Shown here: positions 35,136 to 44,593 of the stretch, one piece after another | How positions within the stretch are numbered: the stretch's first letter is position 1 | Layout of the letters: each line of letters starts with the position of its first letter | Source of the DNA: Thaumasiovibrio sp047250365 | GTDB taxonomy: Bacteria; Pseudomonadota; Gammaproteobacteria; Enterobacterales; Vibrionaceae | Direction: 5' to 3' | Assembly: GCF_047250365.1 (NCBI RefSeq) | Contig: NZ_JBLBVL010000002.1 | Span: forward strand, 310,001 to 374,000 | Length of the DNA stretch: 64,000 nucleotides | Notes under the pieces: model-generated | What the model saw: the letters and a program-made list of their open reading frames with translations, nothing else | The model's database searches: none | What the model was told of the DNA's origin: nothing | Made by a program: the position numbers and the translations under genes

Positions 35136-35849
35136 TTACGACCCTTGCTCTAGACGCTGACTCAACATATCTGCAGGTTGATAACCCGGGATCATACTAC
35201 CATCTTCCAATACAATCGCAGGTGTACCTCGAATCCCCATCTCTACCCCTAGTTGATAGTGACGGTTAACGATATCATTACATTCCGCAGAGCTTTGATT
35301 AAATTGACCAGATTTAGCTTGATCCATCGCTGCAACTTGATCATCCGCACACCAGATAGCGCTCATCTGTCCGTAGTTCCCTGCATTCAGGCCACCACGT
35401 GGAAAAGCTAAATAGCGGACGGTAATTCCCGCCTTATTATATGCCGCCATTTCATCATGCAGCTTGCGGCAGTAACCACAGCTCGTATCAGTAAACACGG
35501 TAACCACATGCTTCTCTTGTGGCGCTTTATAAACAATCATCTCATTGCTGAGTGTCGCCAAGCGTTCTTTGTTGATCTCAGCTAAGCGTTTTTCGGTGAG
35601 ATTTACTGGCTCATCACCACTGAGATCAAACAGGTGACCAGCTAAGAATGTCTTACTATCTTCAGAAATATAATAAACACCACGGTTTGTCGTGATCTCT
35701 TTAACCCCATTCAATGGTGAGTCAGCCATTGCTGTCACTTCTAAGCCGAGTTTTGCCATTGCGCTTTGCACCGCATCTGGCGCGGATGTCGCACTCGCTA
35801 ACGTAGAGACCACAGCCAGCATTAGCGCACTGGTTCGAAAAATATGCAT
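35136..35849 (-). CDS. dsbC: Thiol:disulfide isomerase DsbC
   Basis: DsbC is a periplasmic disulfide isomerase kept reduced by DsbD. A signal peptide (MHIFRTSALMLAVVSTLASA) is followed by an N-terminal dimerisation domain and a thioredoxin fold with the active site CGYC in DTSCGYCRKLH (near residue 117) and the cis-Pro in GIRGTPAIVLEDG. I chose the second of two close ATGs (35849) because AGAGG is 7 nt upstream of it and only about 1 nt from the first. The product is 237 residues. It lies between xerD and recJ, as in E. coli. Confidence 0.95.
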   Translation of the reverse strand: MHIFRTSALMLAVVSTLASATSAPDAVQSAMAKLGLEVTAMADSPLNGVKEITTNRGVYYISEDSKTFLAGHLFDLSGDEPVNLTEKRLAEINKERLATLSNEMIVYKAPQEKHVVTVFTDTSCGYCRKLHDEMAAYNKAGITVRYLAFPRGGLNAGNYGQMSAIWCADDQVAAMDQAKSGQFNQSSAECNDIVNRHYQLGVEMGIRGTPAIVLEDGSMIPGYQPADMLSQRLEQGS

Positions 35850-35970
35850 GTTCATTCCTCTGAAAATTAAAACTCTAAGCAATATTACTAGACCAGAATA
35901 ATGCCAGTTTGTTGCATTGTCGGATGTGACTAATAACAAACAGCCTTGTATGTTACTTAACTATCACCCC

Positions 35971-36867
35971 TTAAGCACGTGGGTGATGCTCACTATGTAG
36001 CTGTTTCAAACGCTCGGTCGCAACATGGGTATAGATTTGCGTCGTCGATAAGTCACTATGCCCCAATAACATTTGTACGACACGCAAATCCGCACCGTAA
36101 TTTAATAAGTGCGTAGCAAAAGCATGCCGCAACACGTGAGGGGACAACTTCTCACTATCGATACCTGCTTCAGAGGCATAATGCTTAATTCGATACCAAA
36201 ACGTCTGTCGTGTCATCTGCTTGGCACGACGGCTCGGAAACACCACATCGCCAGTCACTTGGCCCATTAACGCTGAACGGCCTTGTGCTAAAAATTGCTC
36301 CATCCAATAAATTGCATTTTCCCCCATCGGTACCAAGCGCTCTTTGCCCCCTTTACCGATAACCCTTACAACGCCTTGGCGCAGGCTGACATTCTCCATC
36401 GTCAAGCTCACCAGCTCTGTTACCCGCAACCCTGTCGCGTACAACAGCTCAATCATGGCACGATCTCGAAGGCCCAACGGCTCTTCAACCTTTGGGGCAT
36501 TGAGTAGGTTTTCTATTTGTTCTTCTGTTAGGTCTTTGGGCAAACGGGTGGGAAGCTTCGGGCTCTCCAATAAGACACTGGGATCATCATTGCGCGCTTT
36601 CTCACGGTGCATATATTGAAACAAGCGCTTAATTGCAGAGGTCATTCGAGCACGCGTGGTCGCCACATACTCACTGCGCTCTAGCCAGCCTTGATAGTCA
36701 GTTAAATCCTTCGTTACGGCCGTAAAGATATTCTTATCTTGCATCGTTAAGTATTGCACCAACTTATTCAAATCATGTCGGTAAGAACTAATCGTATTGT
36801 CCGCTAAGCCACGTTCCATCCACATGGCGTCGAAAAAATCCTCTAACAACTGCTCTTGTTCACTCAA
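35971..36867 (-). CDS. xerD: Tyrosine recombinase XerD, TTG start
   Basis: XerD, with XerC, resolves chromosome dimers at dif under FtsK control. The core-binding SAM-like domain fills residues 1-105, and the catalytic domain shows ATGLRVTEL (Arg), GKGGKERLVP (Lys), LSPHVLRHAFATHLL (His, Arg), LLGHSDLSTTQIYTHV (His and nucleophile Tyr). The frame is open to 36906, but a TTG at 36867 with AGAGG 6 nt upstream gives exactly 298 residues, the length of E. coli XerD, and an aligned N-terminus. It is divergent from fldB. Confidence 0.95.
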   Translation of the reverse strand: MSEQEQLLEDFFDAMWMERGLADNTISSYRHDLNKLVQYLTMQDKNIFTAVTKDLTDYQGWLERSEYVATTRARMTSAIKRLFQYMHREKARNDDPSVLLESPKLPTRLPKDLTEEQIENLLNAPKVEEPLGLRDRAMIELLYATGLRVTELVSLTMENVSLRQGVVRVIGKGGKERLVPMGENAIYWMEQFLAQGRSALMGQVTGDVVFPSRRAKQMTRQTFWYRIKHYASEAGIDSEKLSPHVLRHAFATHLLNYGADLRVVQMLLGHSDLSTTQIYTHVATERLKQLHSEHHPRA

Positions 36868-37026
36868 ATTACGCCTCTGCTGCCTCAGCAAAATGGGTGA
36901 TGACAAGCGATATAGGCCTGCACACCACTGTATTAAAAAACAGTATTAAGATACCCTAATTGTGGATGGAGAAAAGCATAAAAGCTAAGGTATAGTGTTA
37001 AAAATAGCGATTAAGGGAATATTTGG

Positions 37027-37542
37027 ATGAAAGTCGGCCTATTTTATGGTTCCAGCACCTGCTATACCGAAATGGCAGCAGAGAAGATCCGCGCTCAACT
37101 TGGCACAGGTTTGGTCACACTACACAATGTAAAAACGGCTCCCTTAGTGCTAACCCAAGACTATGATCTGCTGATTTTTGGGATATCAACATGGGACTTT
37201 GGTGAACTTCAGGAAGATTGGGCAGCAGCGTGGTCGCAATTAGAGCAACTCGATCTAAGCAACAAAGCGATAGCCCTATTTGGTTTAGGCGATCAAGAAG
37301 GGTATGGCGAGTGGTTTTTAGATGCCATGGGGTTACTGCATGATGCCCTACTCGATTGCGAAGCGGATATCATCGGCTATTGGCCAACACAGGGATATCA
37401 ATTTGAGGCATCGAAAGCGATCACCGCTGACAGCGATTTCTTCGTTGGCCTCGCGTTAGATGAAGATAGCCAATATGATCTTAGTGATGAGCGCATTGCT
37501 GTTTGGTGTGAGCAAATCATGCAAGAGTACAGTCAATTATAG
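37027..37542 (+). CDS. fldB: Flavodoxin FldB
   Basis: A 171-residue flavodoxin, an FMN electron carrier. The phosphate-binding loop GSSTCYTEMAAEKI is at residues 8-21, FMN-stacking residues lie in STWDFGELQEDW (near 55) and GLGDQEGYGEW (near 90), and the C-terminus has the FldB-type DESQYDLSDERI-like stretch (DEDSQYDLSDERI). It is divergent from xerD, as in E. coli. FldB is the less essential flavodoxin and is oxidative-stress linked in enterobacteria. Confidence 0.95.
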   Translation: MKVGLFYGSSTCYTEMAAEKIRAQLGTGLVTLHNVKTAPLVLTQDYDLLIFGISTWDFGELQEDWAAAWSQLEQLDLSNKAIALFGLGDQEGYGEWFLDAMGLLHDALLDCEADIIGYWPTQGYQFEASKAITADSDFFVGLALDEDSQYDLSDERIAVWCEQIMQEYSQL

Positions 37543-37556
37543 CGTTATCGCAGCAT

Positions 37557-37586
37557 AAAAAAGGCTTGCCAAGCGCAAGCCTTTTT
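37557..37586. terminator. Bidirectional terminator between fldB and brnQ
   Basis: AAGGCTTGC (37561-37569) pairs with GCAAGCCTT (37575-37583), with A-run before and T-run after. It serves both convergent genes. Confidence 0.92.
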
Positions 37587-37619
37587 AGCATCAATCGTAT
37601 CACTGCTTCGCGTAAATCA

Positions 37620-38930
37620 TTACGCCGCTTCTGGCTGTTTAACGGTTACTTTCTTAACGACCACTAGGTTGGCGATTATCGCCAGTGTGGTAGGTAGTAC
37701 CCAAGCCATTCCCATAGCAAAACCCGGTAAGACTGAGAAGAGATCCATATTAAAGCCAAGTACTTTTGCCGCATCAATCAAGCTAAACAGTAGCGAAACC
37801 AACAAAACGCTACGGTATGCCAGTTCTGGCTGCTTGAAACGTTGGCTCAAGAAAGTCAGCGTGACCAAAGCAATTGCCACTGGATACAAGGCAAATAGCA
37901 CAGGCACCGAAATAGCAATTAGCTGCTCTAAACCAACGTTTGCCACCACAGCACAAGTTATCGCCATGATCAATGCCCATGTTTTATATGACCAACGTGT
38001 CAGTGAGCTAAAGTAGTCAGCACATGCCCCGATCAAGCCAATTACCGTAGTCAAACACGCCAACATAACAATCGATGATAAAATGACCTGCCCAATTGGA
38101 CCAAATAACGCATGCACATACACAGCAAGAATGGCACCACCATTAGTTGCCTCTGCTGCCAATGTTGAACTGGTTGCACCAAGATAGAACAGTGAGATAT
38201 AAACAAACGCCAAGCCTGCCGCAGCAATAACACCAGCTAACATCAAGTATTTGCAAGTCGCTTTCTCATCGGTAATGCCTTTCTTGCGAATCACATCAAC
38301 AATCAACATGCCAAACATCAACGCCGCAAAGGTATCCATGGTGTTGTAACCTTCAAGGAACCCTGTCGTAAAGGCATGGTTAATGTAGTCTCCTTGTGGG
38401 GCCACAATCGCGCTCTGCGGGTTGATGAAAACAGCCACAGCCAATAATGCCAATGCAATAAACAGCACTGGAGTCAAAAACTTACCGATCATGTCAATCA
38501 ACTTGCCACGTGACCACGCAAATAGGAGAGCAATGGCAAAAAAGGCAATTGAGAACAAGGTTAACGTCGACTGTTCAGCTTCAGCCAAGAAAGGAACCAC
38601 CCCCATTTGATAAGCGACCAAACCTGCACGCGGTGCGGCAAATGCTGGACCGATAATAATGAAAATCAGTACCGCCATTACCGTCGCAACAGACGTTGGT
38701 AAATAACGCGTTAACCCCTGCCAACCACCGCCAGCCACGGCAACCGCAATGATACCAATAAGAGGAAGGCCCACCGCAGTGACCAAGAAACCAGCCATGG
38801 CTGCGATATAATGCTCTCCAGCGAGCATGCCAGCTAAAGGGGGAAATATAATGTTGCCAGCACCTAAGAAAAACGCAAAGGTCATGAAACCTAATGCGAA
38901 GATATCAGTTACACTAAGGGACTTCTTCAC
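37620..38930 (-). CDS. brnQ: Branched-chain amino acid:cation symporter BrnQ, GTG start
   Basis: A 436-residue, 12-TM carrier of the LIVCS family that imports leucine, isoleucine and valine with Na+ or H+. The N-terminal family signature is FFLGAGNIIFPPLAG (residues 20-34). The GTG start has AAGGA 7 nt upstream. It is a single gene on the minus strand between the fldB terminator and an AT-rich gap. Substrate and ion are inferred from the family. Confidence 0.94.
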   Translation of the reverse strand: MKKSLSVTDIFALGFMTFAFFLGAGNIIFPPLAGMLAGEHYIAAMAGFLVTAVGLPLIGIIAVAVAGGGWQGLTRYLPTSVATVMAVLIFIIIGPAFAAPRAGLVAYQMGVVPFLAEAEQSTLTLFSIAFFAIALLFAWSRGKLIDMIGKFLTPVLFIALALLAVAVFINPQSAIVAPQGDYINHAFTTGFLEGYNTMDTFAALMFGMLIVDVIRKKGITDEKATCKYLMLAGVIAAAGLAFVYISLFYLGATSSTLAAEATNGGAILAVYVHALFGPIGQVILSSIVMLACLTTVIGLIGACADYFSSLTRWSYKTWALIMAITCAVVANVGLEQLIAISVPVLFALYPVAIALVTLTFLSQRFKQPELAYRSVLLVSLLFSLIDAAKVLGFNMDLFSVLPGFAMGMAWVLPTTLAIIANLVVVKKVTVKQPEAA

Positions 38931-39279
38931 CTGATTATCCTTACTACTATGTTCTGTTGTATTTGCTTATATTATTGATGGTCAGGTTGATCGAAGCCTA
39001 AAAAACGCCACATTAGCGACCAGTAAAATATTCATCTAATCAACGAGCCTGTAGCAGCATAATGAACAAGTAAGCGCGTTGTTGCAACAGACTAGGCAAA
39101 AACACCATTATCTTTTGATTTTTTAATCAAATTACAGTTGTTCAAACCAAAAATAGAGAGCAAATTAACACATTACCCCAACAGTAAAGCCCGTAGCAGT
39201 TTAATTGCTCAGTTCCATTGTTCATTACTGCGCGAAATGGCAGACTTTAATTTGGGAAAGCATCAAGAAGATTAACAGT
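38931..39279. other. brnQ-trmN6 divergent intergenic region
   Basis: An AT-rich gap of 349 bp that must hold the brnQ and trmN6 promoters. One inverted repeat is seen, TTGATT-TTTT-AATCAA (39115-39130). No gene is credible; an in-frame extension of trmN6 back to 39205 lacks family similarity. Confidence 0.4.
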
Positions 39280-40020
39280 ATGTCAGCATTTCGTTTAAAA
39301 CAGTTCACGATTGAGGATGCACAGTGTGGTATGCCTGTCAGTACTGATGGCATTTTACTCGGCGCTTGGAGTCAGCTGCCCAAGCAGGGCAAGATTGCCG
39401 ACATTGGCACGGGAAGTGGCCTGCTAGCATTAATGGCAGCGCAACGCTCTACTCACTCAGAGATAACGGCTATCGAAATTGAGGCGAATGCCGCCGCCGC
39501 TGCACATAACAACTTCTTACGCAGTCCATGGGCAGACAGATTAACCCTTATACATACCGATGTCCGTGATTGGTTATCCCCAAAAAATCGTCATTCTATC
39601 GACGCTATTATCTGTAACCCGCCCTACTTCACGTCTGGTGAAACATCGCAATGTAATGCAAGGGCATTAGCACGCCATACTCAGCACTTTGATCATCATG
39701 CACTGTTAACGGTCATTCAGCAGTTATTAAACGTTGCAGGCTATGCCTCGCTTATCCTGCCAGAACAAGAAGGACGCCAATTAATTAACGCCGCCCAAGC
39801 GCTTGGGCTGCACTGCTCACGCTTATGCGAAGTTAACACCACAGCACGAAAACCGATCAGCCGCTTACTGATCGAACTCACTCCCACCCCGCAACACTGC
39901 GATCAACAGCAGCTAACTATCCATGCTAATAATGGCTATAGCGAAGCATTTATTGCTCTCACTTGGCCTTTTTATCTAAAAATGTCATCACCAAAGAGGC
40001 AAAATAACCAAGAGCAGTGA
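39280..40020 (+). CDS. trmN6: tRNA1(Val) (adenine(37)-N6)-methyltransferase
   Basis: TrmN6 (YfiC) methylates A37 of tRNA-Val(UAC). The SAM-binding motif DIGTGSGLLALMAAQ lies near residue 39, and the N6-amino methyltransferase motif NPPY in IICNPPYFTSGE lies near 110. The length of 246 agrees with the family (245 in E. coli). The N-terminus MSAFRLKQFTIEDAQCGMPVSTDG matches, although its ribosome-binding site (AAGAAG) is weak. It is followed by srmB; in E. coli these neighbours are divergent, here both are on the plus strand. Confidence 0.94.
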   Translation: MSAFRLKQFTIEDAQCGMPVSTDGILLGAWSQLPKQGKIADIGTGSGLLALMAAQRSTHSEITAIEIEANAAAAAHNNFLRSPWADRLTLIHTDVRDWLSPKNRHSIDAIICNPPYFTSGETSQCNARALARHTQHFDHHALLTVIQQLLNVAGYASLILPEQEGRQLINAAQALGLHCSRLCEVNTTARKPISRLLIELTPTPQHCDQQQLTIHANNGYSEAFIALTWPFYLKMSSPKRQNNQEQ

Positions 40021-40102
40021 TACTTAATCTGTCAGACAGGCTATTTACTGCTTGGATCGGGGATAATTCATAATCCCTACTGCACCTTGAGCGACTTAAG
40101 TA

Positions 40103-40108
40103 TATAAT
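40103..40108 (+). promoter_or_regulatory. Probable srmB promoter -10 element
   Basis: A consensus TATAAT is followed by the GC-rich discriminator CGCGCCCC, about 53 nt before the srmB start. No good -35 is found at the right spacing, so the promoter may be activator-dependent or the element chance. Confidence 0.4.
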
Positions 40109-40160
40109 CGCGCCCCTTATATACAGATAGTGACATTGTTGGTTAATCCGGAGATTAAAC

Positions 40161-41402
40161 GTGGTAAGAACTTTTTCAGAACTGGAGCTGGATGTTGACC
40201 TGCTGTCAGCCATTGAAGGCAAAGGCTACACCCGCCCGACAGAAATCCAAGCCAATGCCATCCCAGCGGCAATGGATGGACGAGACATCTTAGCGTCAGC
40301 ACCAACAGGGACCGGGAAAACCGCCGCTTTTGTGCTGCCAATGCTTCAGCACCTGATCGATTTTCCACGCCGGAAACCGGGTCCTGCTCGTGTATTAATT
40401 TTAACACCGACACGTGAACTAGCGATGCAGGTCGCTAATGAAGCACGAGAACTAGCTCAAAATACCGATCTTAAGATCTTCACCATTACCGGTGGTATCT
40501 CTTACGATGAGCACGCTGAAGTACTTGGTAAAACTCAGGATGTGGTGGTTGCCACTCCTGGACGTCTAATGGAATATATCGAAGCAGAACGCTTTGACTG
40601 CCGTGCCATTGAATGCTTAATTCTGGATGAAGCCGATCGTATGCTCGATATGGGCTTTGGCCCGATTGTCGATAGGCTCTCTTCTGAATGCCGTTGGCGT
40701 CGCCAAACGTTGCTATTCTCAGCAACGCTTGAAGGCAAAGGTGTCAACGGTTTTACTGAAGATCTCCTAAAAGAACCGGTTCGATTCGATGCTAACCCAT
40801 CACGTCGTGAACGCAAAAAAATTCACCAGTGGTACTATCGCTGTGACCATATGGAGCACAAGCTACAACTGCTCGAGTATGTACTGCGCAATGAAGCAGA
40901 GCGTTGCATTATCTTTATTAAAACTCGTGAACGTCTTGCCGAGCTACGCGAAAAAATGGATGCCATGCAGATCCCTTGCTGTTGGCTACAAGGTGAAATG
41001 GCGCAAACCGCGCGTAATAACACCATTGAACGCTTCAAGTCAGGCAAGATAAACGTTATGCTCGCCACCGACGTTGCAGCGCGAGGCATTGATCTTCCTG
41101 ATATTAGTCACGTCATCAACTTTGACCTTCCACGCACCGCTGATGTCTATCTTCACCGCATCGGTCGTACTGCCCGTGCTGGTAAAAAAGGTGCCGCGAT
41201 CTCTTTGGTGGAAGCACACGATCAAGGAATGATGGAACGTATTGGCCGCTACATGAAAGAGCCAGTAAAAGAGCGCTTTGTTGAAGAGTTAAAACCTCAG
41301 CACAAGATGCCAGGCTTTGCTAAGAAGAAAAAGAAGAAGAAAAAGAGTCTACCCGGCGCGGCGAGAAAAGCGCAAAAAGGGGCTAGCCAAGCGGATAAGT
41401 AA
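40161..41402 (+). CDS. srmB: DEAD-box RNA helicase SrmB, GTG start
   Basis: SrmB helps early 50S ribosome assembly. The Q motif (GYTRPTEIQANAI), motif I APTGTGKTAA near residue 48, PTREL, DEAD in LILDEADRM near 152, SAT near 184, and HRIGRTARAG near 333 are all present. The C-terminal tail is extremely lysine-rich (nine consecutive lysines near residue 390), as for rRNA-binding tails. The GTG has GGAG 7-8 nt upstream. The length is 413 (444 in E. coli). It follows trmN6 and ends at a strong terminator. Confidence 0.95.
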   Translation: MVRTFSELELDVDLLSAIEGKGYTRPTEIQANAIPAAMDGRDILASAPTGTGKTAAFVLPMLQHLIDFPRRKPGPARVLILTPTRELAMQVANEARELAQNTDLKIFTITGGISYDEHAEVLGKTQDVVVATPGRLMEYIEAERFDCRAIECLILDEADRMLDMGFGPIVDRLSSECRWRRQTLLFSATLEGKGVNGFTEDLLKEPVRFDANPSRRERKKIHQWYYRCDHMEHKLQLLEYVLRNEAERCIIFIKTRERLAELREKMDAMQIPCCWLQGEMAQTARNNTIERFKSGKINVMLATDVAARGIDLPDISHVINFDLPRTADVYLHRIGRTARAGKKGAAISLVEAHDQGMMERIGRYMKEPVKERFVEELKPQHKMPGFAKKKKKKKKSLPGAARKAQKGASQADK

Positions 41403-41421
41403 TCCCAATGAGCAAAGCATG

Positions 41422-41450
41422 AAAAGGGCGCCAATCGGCGCCCTTCGTTT
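41422..41450. terminator. Terminator between srmB and yadH
   Basis: AAGGGCGCC (41424-41432) pairs with GGCGCCCTT (41437-41445) around a 4-nt loop. T-rich sequence follows on the plus strand and an A/T context lies on the other side. The genes converge here. Confidence 0.88.
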
Positions 41451-41473
41451 ATTCACTCACAACCCATCACGCA

Positions 41474-42244
41474 TTAACTACGTAGCCCTGTACCCGTTGA
41501 GATCAAACGGTAAGCGACGCTGTATAACACTATCGTGAACCCTGCTAGCACGCTAAACGCCGTAACAATACCCACATCCGAAATACCCAAAAAACCGTAT
41601 CTGAACGCATTGACCATATAGACAATCGGGTTAATCTTCGACACGCCTTGCCACAGTTCTGGCAGCAACGAAATAGAATAGAATACCCCACCAAGATAGG
41701 TCAGTGGCGTTAAGATAAATGTAGGAATAATACTAATATCATCAAACGTTCTCGCGAAAACCGCATTAATTAAGCCGCCCAACGAGAACACCACTGAGGT
41801 CATCAATACTGTCGAGAACACCACAAGCCAGTTTGAGACCACGAGATCAACAAACAGCAACGAGACCGCTGTAACGATAGCCCCCACGAGTAAGCCACGT
41901 ACCACCCCGCCAGCAATGTAGCCCCAAATAATGATGTGATTTGGCACTGGTGCGACCAACAACTCTTCAATATTACGCTGGAATTTAGCACTAAAGAACG
42001 ATGACGCAACGTTGGAGTAGGAGTTGGTAATCACCGACATCATGATCAAGCCTGGAACAATATACTCCATGTAGCTAAACCCACCCATTTCACCAATTCG
42101 ACTACCAATTAGGTTTCCGAAAATAATAAAATAGAGAGTCATGGTAATCGCGGGTGGCACCAAGGTTTGCACCCAAATACGCATAAAACGATTGATCTCT
42201 TTATATACTAAGCTTTTGAAAGCAATATAAAATTGACTAGTCAT
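41474..42244 (-). CDS. yadH: ABC-2 type transporter permease (YadH)
   Basis: A 256-residue inner-membrane permease with six hydrophobic segments and the ABC-2 signature region (FFSAKFQRNIEELLVAPVPN near residue 90; ILTPLTYLGGVFYSISLLP near 177). It pairs with the ATPase YadG 3 nt upstream. The exported substrate is unknown; the family includes polysaccharide and drug exporters. The gene order hpt/can/yadG/yadH is that of E. coli. Confidence 0.93.
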   Translation of the reverse strand: MTSQFYIAFKSLVYKEINRFMRIWVQTLVPPAITMTLYFIIFGNLIGSRIGEMGGFSYMEYIVPGLIMMSVITNSYSNVASSFFSAKFQRNIEELLVAPVPNHIIIWGYIAGGVVRGLLVGAIVTAVSLLFVDLVVSNWLVVFSTVLMTSVVFSLGGLINAVFARTFDDISIIPTFILTPLTYLGGVFYSISLLPELWQGVSKINPIVYMVNAFRYGFLGISDVGIVTAFSVLAGFTIVLYSVAYRLISTGTGLRS

Positions 42245-42247
42245 ATA

Positions 42248-43165
42248 CTATTTTCCTTTGCTTTCTTGCACTAAAGAAACAAACAGCTCTTCTAATCGGT
42301 TGGCCTTATTGCGCATTGAATAGACAGTGAAGTCTTGCGCGGTTAACTGCATAAACACGGAGTTTAAGCCTGCTTCTTTGAGCACATCGACTTCAATGGT
42401 GTGATCATCGATCACGCGCATATCAACCCCTTGTAAGCTGGGCTGACGGCCATTTAAGTAAAGATCTAAAACAAAAGTCTCGACCTGCAACTTATTGAGC
42501 AACGCCTTCATTGATGTATTTTCGACAATCTCACCGCGATTGATAATACCAATGTTCCGACACAGCATCTCCGCTTCTTCCAGATAGTGCGTAGTCAGAA
42601 TAATGGTGATCCCTTGCTGATTAATTTCACGCAAAAACTCCCACATCGACCGACGTAACTCAATATCCACCCCTGCGGTAGGTTCATCAAGGATCAATAG
42701 ACGCGGCTCATGCATAAGTGCACGTGCAATCATTAAACGGCGCTTCATTCCGCCCGATAAATTACGGGCACGTTCTTTACGTTTGTCCCATAAATCGAGT
42801 TGAGACAAGTATTTATGCGCTCTTATTCGGGCTTCGTCACGAGGCACGCCATAGTATCCCACTTGGTTAATGACGATCTGCTCCACCGTTTCAAACTGAT
42901 TAAAGTTAAACTCTTGCGGAACGAGCCCTATCTGCTGCTTTGCCGCGACGAGGTCAGTATCAATATCATAACCAAAGACTTTTACACTGCCTGAGGTTTT
43001 ATTGACGAGCGAGCTAATAATGCCGATCGTCGTCGACTTTCCAGCGCCATTTGGCCCCAATAATGCGTAAAAGTCACCGTCTTCAACGCTTAGTGATAAA
43101 TCTTTTAAGGCTTGGAATCCGCCACTGTATATTTTGTTTAGCGAGTTTATTTCAAGTGCTTTCAT
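42248..43165 (-). CDS. yadG: ABC transporter ATP-binding protein (YadG)
   Basis: ATPase partner of YadH. Walker A is GPNGAGKST (near residue 39), the signature is NLSGGMKRR (near 135), Walker B is LLILDEPTAG, and the switch is TTHYLEEAE. The ATG at 43165 gives MKALEINSLNKIYSGG, which aligns with E. coli YadG; a GTG nine bases upstream is also possible and neither has a good ribosome-binding site. The length is 305. It is divergent from can. Confidence 0.94.
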   Translation of the reverse strand: MKALEINSLNKIYSGGFQALKDLSLSVEDGDFYALLGPNGAGKSTTIGIISSLVNKTSGSVKVFGYDIDTDLVAAKQQIGLVPQEFNFNQFETVEQIVINQVGYYGVPRDEARIRAHKYLSQLDLWDKRKERARNLSGGMKRRLMIARALMHEPRLLILDEPTAGVDIELRRSMWEFLREINQQGITIILTTHYLEEAEMLCRNIGIINRGEIVENTSMKALLNKLQVETFVLDLYLNGRQPSLQGVDMRVIDDHTIEVDVLKEAGLNSVFMQLTAQDFTVYSMRNKANRLEELFVSLVQESKGK

Positions 43166-43261
43166 AACATTCACATTAAATTATGTAATTTTACAACAAA
43201 TCCGATCTCTCATTGTTGCAAGTAATGTATAGTATCGGCAGGAATAGACAAGGGCACTATC

Positions 43262-43909
43262 ATGGCAGAAATAAAACAACTCTTCGCAAATAACGTCGAG
43301 TGGGCCTCGACGATCAAGGACGAAAAGCCTGAATTTTTTACCCATTTAGCCAAGGCACAGCATCCTGAATACCTCTGGATAGGGTGCGCCGACAGCCGCG
43401 TTCCTGCGGAGCGCTTAATTGGACTAGATTCTGGCGAACTCTTTGTTCACCGTAACGTTGCCAACCAAGTTATTCATACCGACCTTAACTGTTTATCCGT
43501 AGTGCAATATGCGGTCGATGTTCTTAAAGTCAAGCATATCATTGTTTGTGGTCACTATGGTTGTGGTGGCGTTGCAGCCGCTATTGAGAACCCACAATTA
43601 GGTTTAATCAATAATTGGTTACTACATATTCGCGATCTCTACTTAAAGCACCGCTCCGATCTAGGCAAAATAGAGCGTAACCTTTGGGAAAACAAGTTGT
43701 GCGAAATCAATGTCGCTTCACAAGTATATAACCTCGCCAACTCTACCATTATGCAAACTGCGTGGGATCGCGGACAAAAGGTGAAAGTTCACGGCTGGAT
43801 CTACGGGATTGATGACGGTGTACTGCGAGATCTCGGTGTAACCACAGATAGCCGAGAAAACGTTGAAATCAGTTTTCAATCAGCAATGAGCGAGATCCTG
43901 CCTAAATAG
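43262..43909 (+). CDS. can: Beta-class carbonic anhydrase
   Basis: Can interconverts CO2 and bicarbonate, supplying carboxylases and also carbamoyl-phosphate synthesis by CarAB. The zinc ligands Cys-Asp-His-Cys are seen in WIGCADSRVPAE (Cys42, Asp44) and IVCGHYGCGGV (His98, Cys101), and the residue spacing is that of E. coli Can. The length of 215 is typical. It is divergent from yadG and convergent with hpt, as in E. coli. Confidence 0.97.
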   Translation: MAEIKQLFANNVEWASTIKDEKPEFFTHLAKAQHPEYLWIGCADSRVPAERLIGLDSGELFVHRNVANQVIHTDLNCLSVVQYAVDVLKVKHIIVCGHYGCGGVAAAIENPQLGLINNWLLHIRDLYLKHRSDLGKIERNLWENKLCEINVASQVYNLANSTIMQTAWDRGQKVKVHGWIYGIDDGVLRDLGVTTDSRENVEISFQSAMSEILPK

Positions 43910-43933
43910 GCTATAAATCAACGTATCGGCATA

Positions 43934-43966
43934 GAAAAAATGCAGCACTCAGTGCTGCATTTTTAT
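43934..43966. terminator. Bidirectional terminator between can and hpt
   Basis: TGCAGCAC (43941-43948) pairs with GTGCTGCA (43952-43959), flanked by six A on the left and five T on the right. Confidence 0.92.
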
Positions 43967-43979
43967 CGTTTGAACTCAA

Positions 43980-44513
43980 TTAATCTTCGAGCGGTACAAC
44001 TTTACCGATAAACGGCAAGTGTCTATATTTTTGTGCATAATCAATCCCAACACCGACGACAAATTCGTCAGGGATTTCAAATCCAACCCAGTTAACCTCA
44101 ACATCCACTTCACGGCGCTCAGGCTTATCCAGCAAAGTACAGATACGAATTGAATTAGGCCCACGTAGTGATAGTAACTCTTTTACTTTATTCAGGGTAT
44201 TACCAGTATCGATAATATCTTCGACTAGAAGTACATCTTTGCCTTCAATTTCATCATCTAAATCTTTGAGAATTCTAACATCTCTTGAACTTTCCATGCT
44301 GCTTCCATAGCTGGATGCGGTCATGAAATCCACTTCATGTGGAAGGTCAATTGCACGTGCCAAATCCGCCATGAAGACAAATGAACCACGCAATAACCCG
44401 ATCATGACAAGATTATCTGAGTCTTTATAGCACTCGGTAATTTGTTTACCCAACTCTTGTACCCGTGCCTGAACATCCTGCTCAGAAATCAATACATCAA
44501 CTTTATGCTTCAT
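43980..44513 (-). CDS. hpt: Hypoxanthine phosphoribosyltransferase
   Basis: Hpt salvages hypoxanthine (and guanine) with PRPP. The PRPP-binding motif VLLVEDIIDTGNTL lies near residue 94, and MIGLLRGSFVFMADL near 38. The ATG at 44513 has GGAGG 5 nt upstream and gives MKHKVDVLISEQD, matching E. coli MKHTVEVMI; an upstream in-frame extension does not. The length is 177. It is divergent from the HapR/LuxR homologue, a known Vibrio arrangement. Confidence 0.97.
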   Translation of the reverse strand: MKHKVDVLISEQDVQARVQELGKQITECYKDSDNLVMIGLLRGSFVFMADLARAIDLPHEVDFMTASSYGSSMESSRDVRILKDLDDEIEGKDVLLVEDIIDTGNTLNKVKELLSLRGPNSIRICTLLDKPERREVDVEVNWVGFEIPDEFVVGVGIDYAQKYRHLPFIGKVVPLED

Positions 44514-44593
44514 TATTGCCTCCGTGGGCGCAGTTGCATATACTGCCATTGGTCTTTTCTATAATGCCGCAATTATATCACATTTATAGTGTA

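Noticed and set aside
39115..39130. TTGATT-TTTT-AATCAA inverted repeat in the brnQ-trmN6 gap
   Set aside because: Short, AT-only arms in an AT-rich gap; expected often by chance and not a GC-stem terminator.
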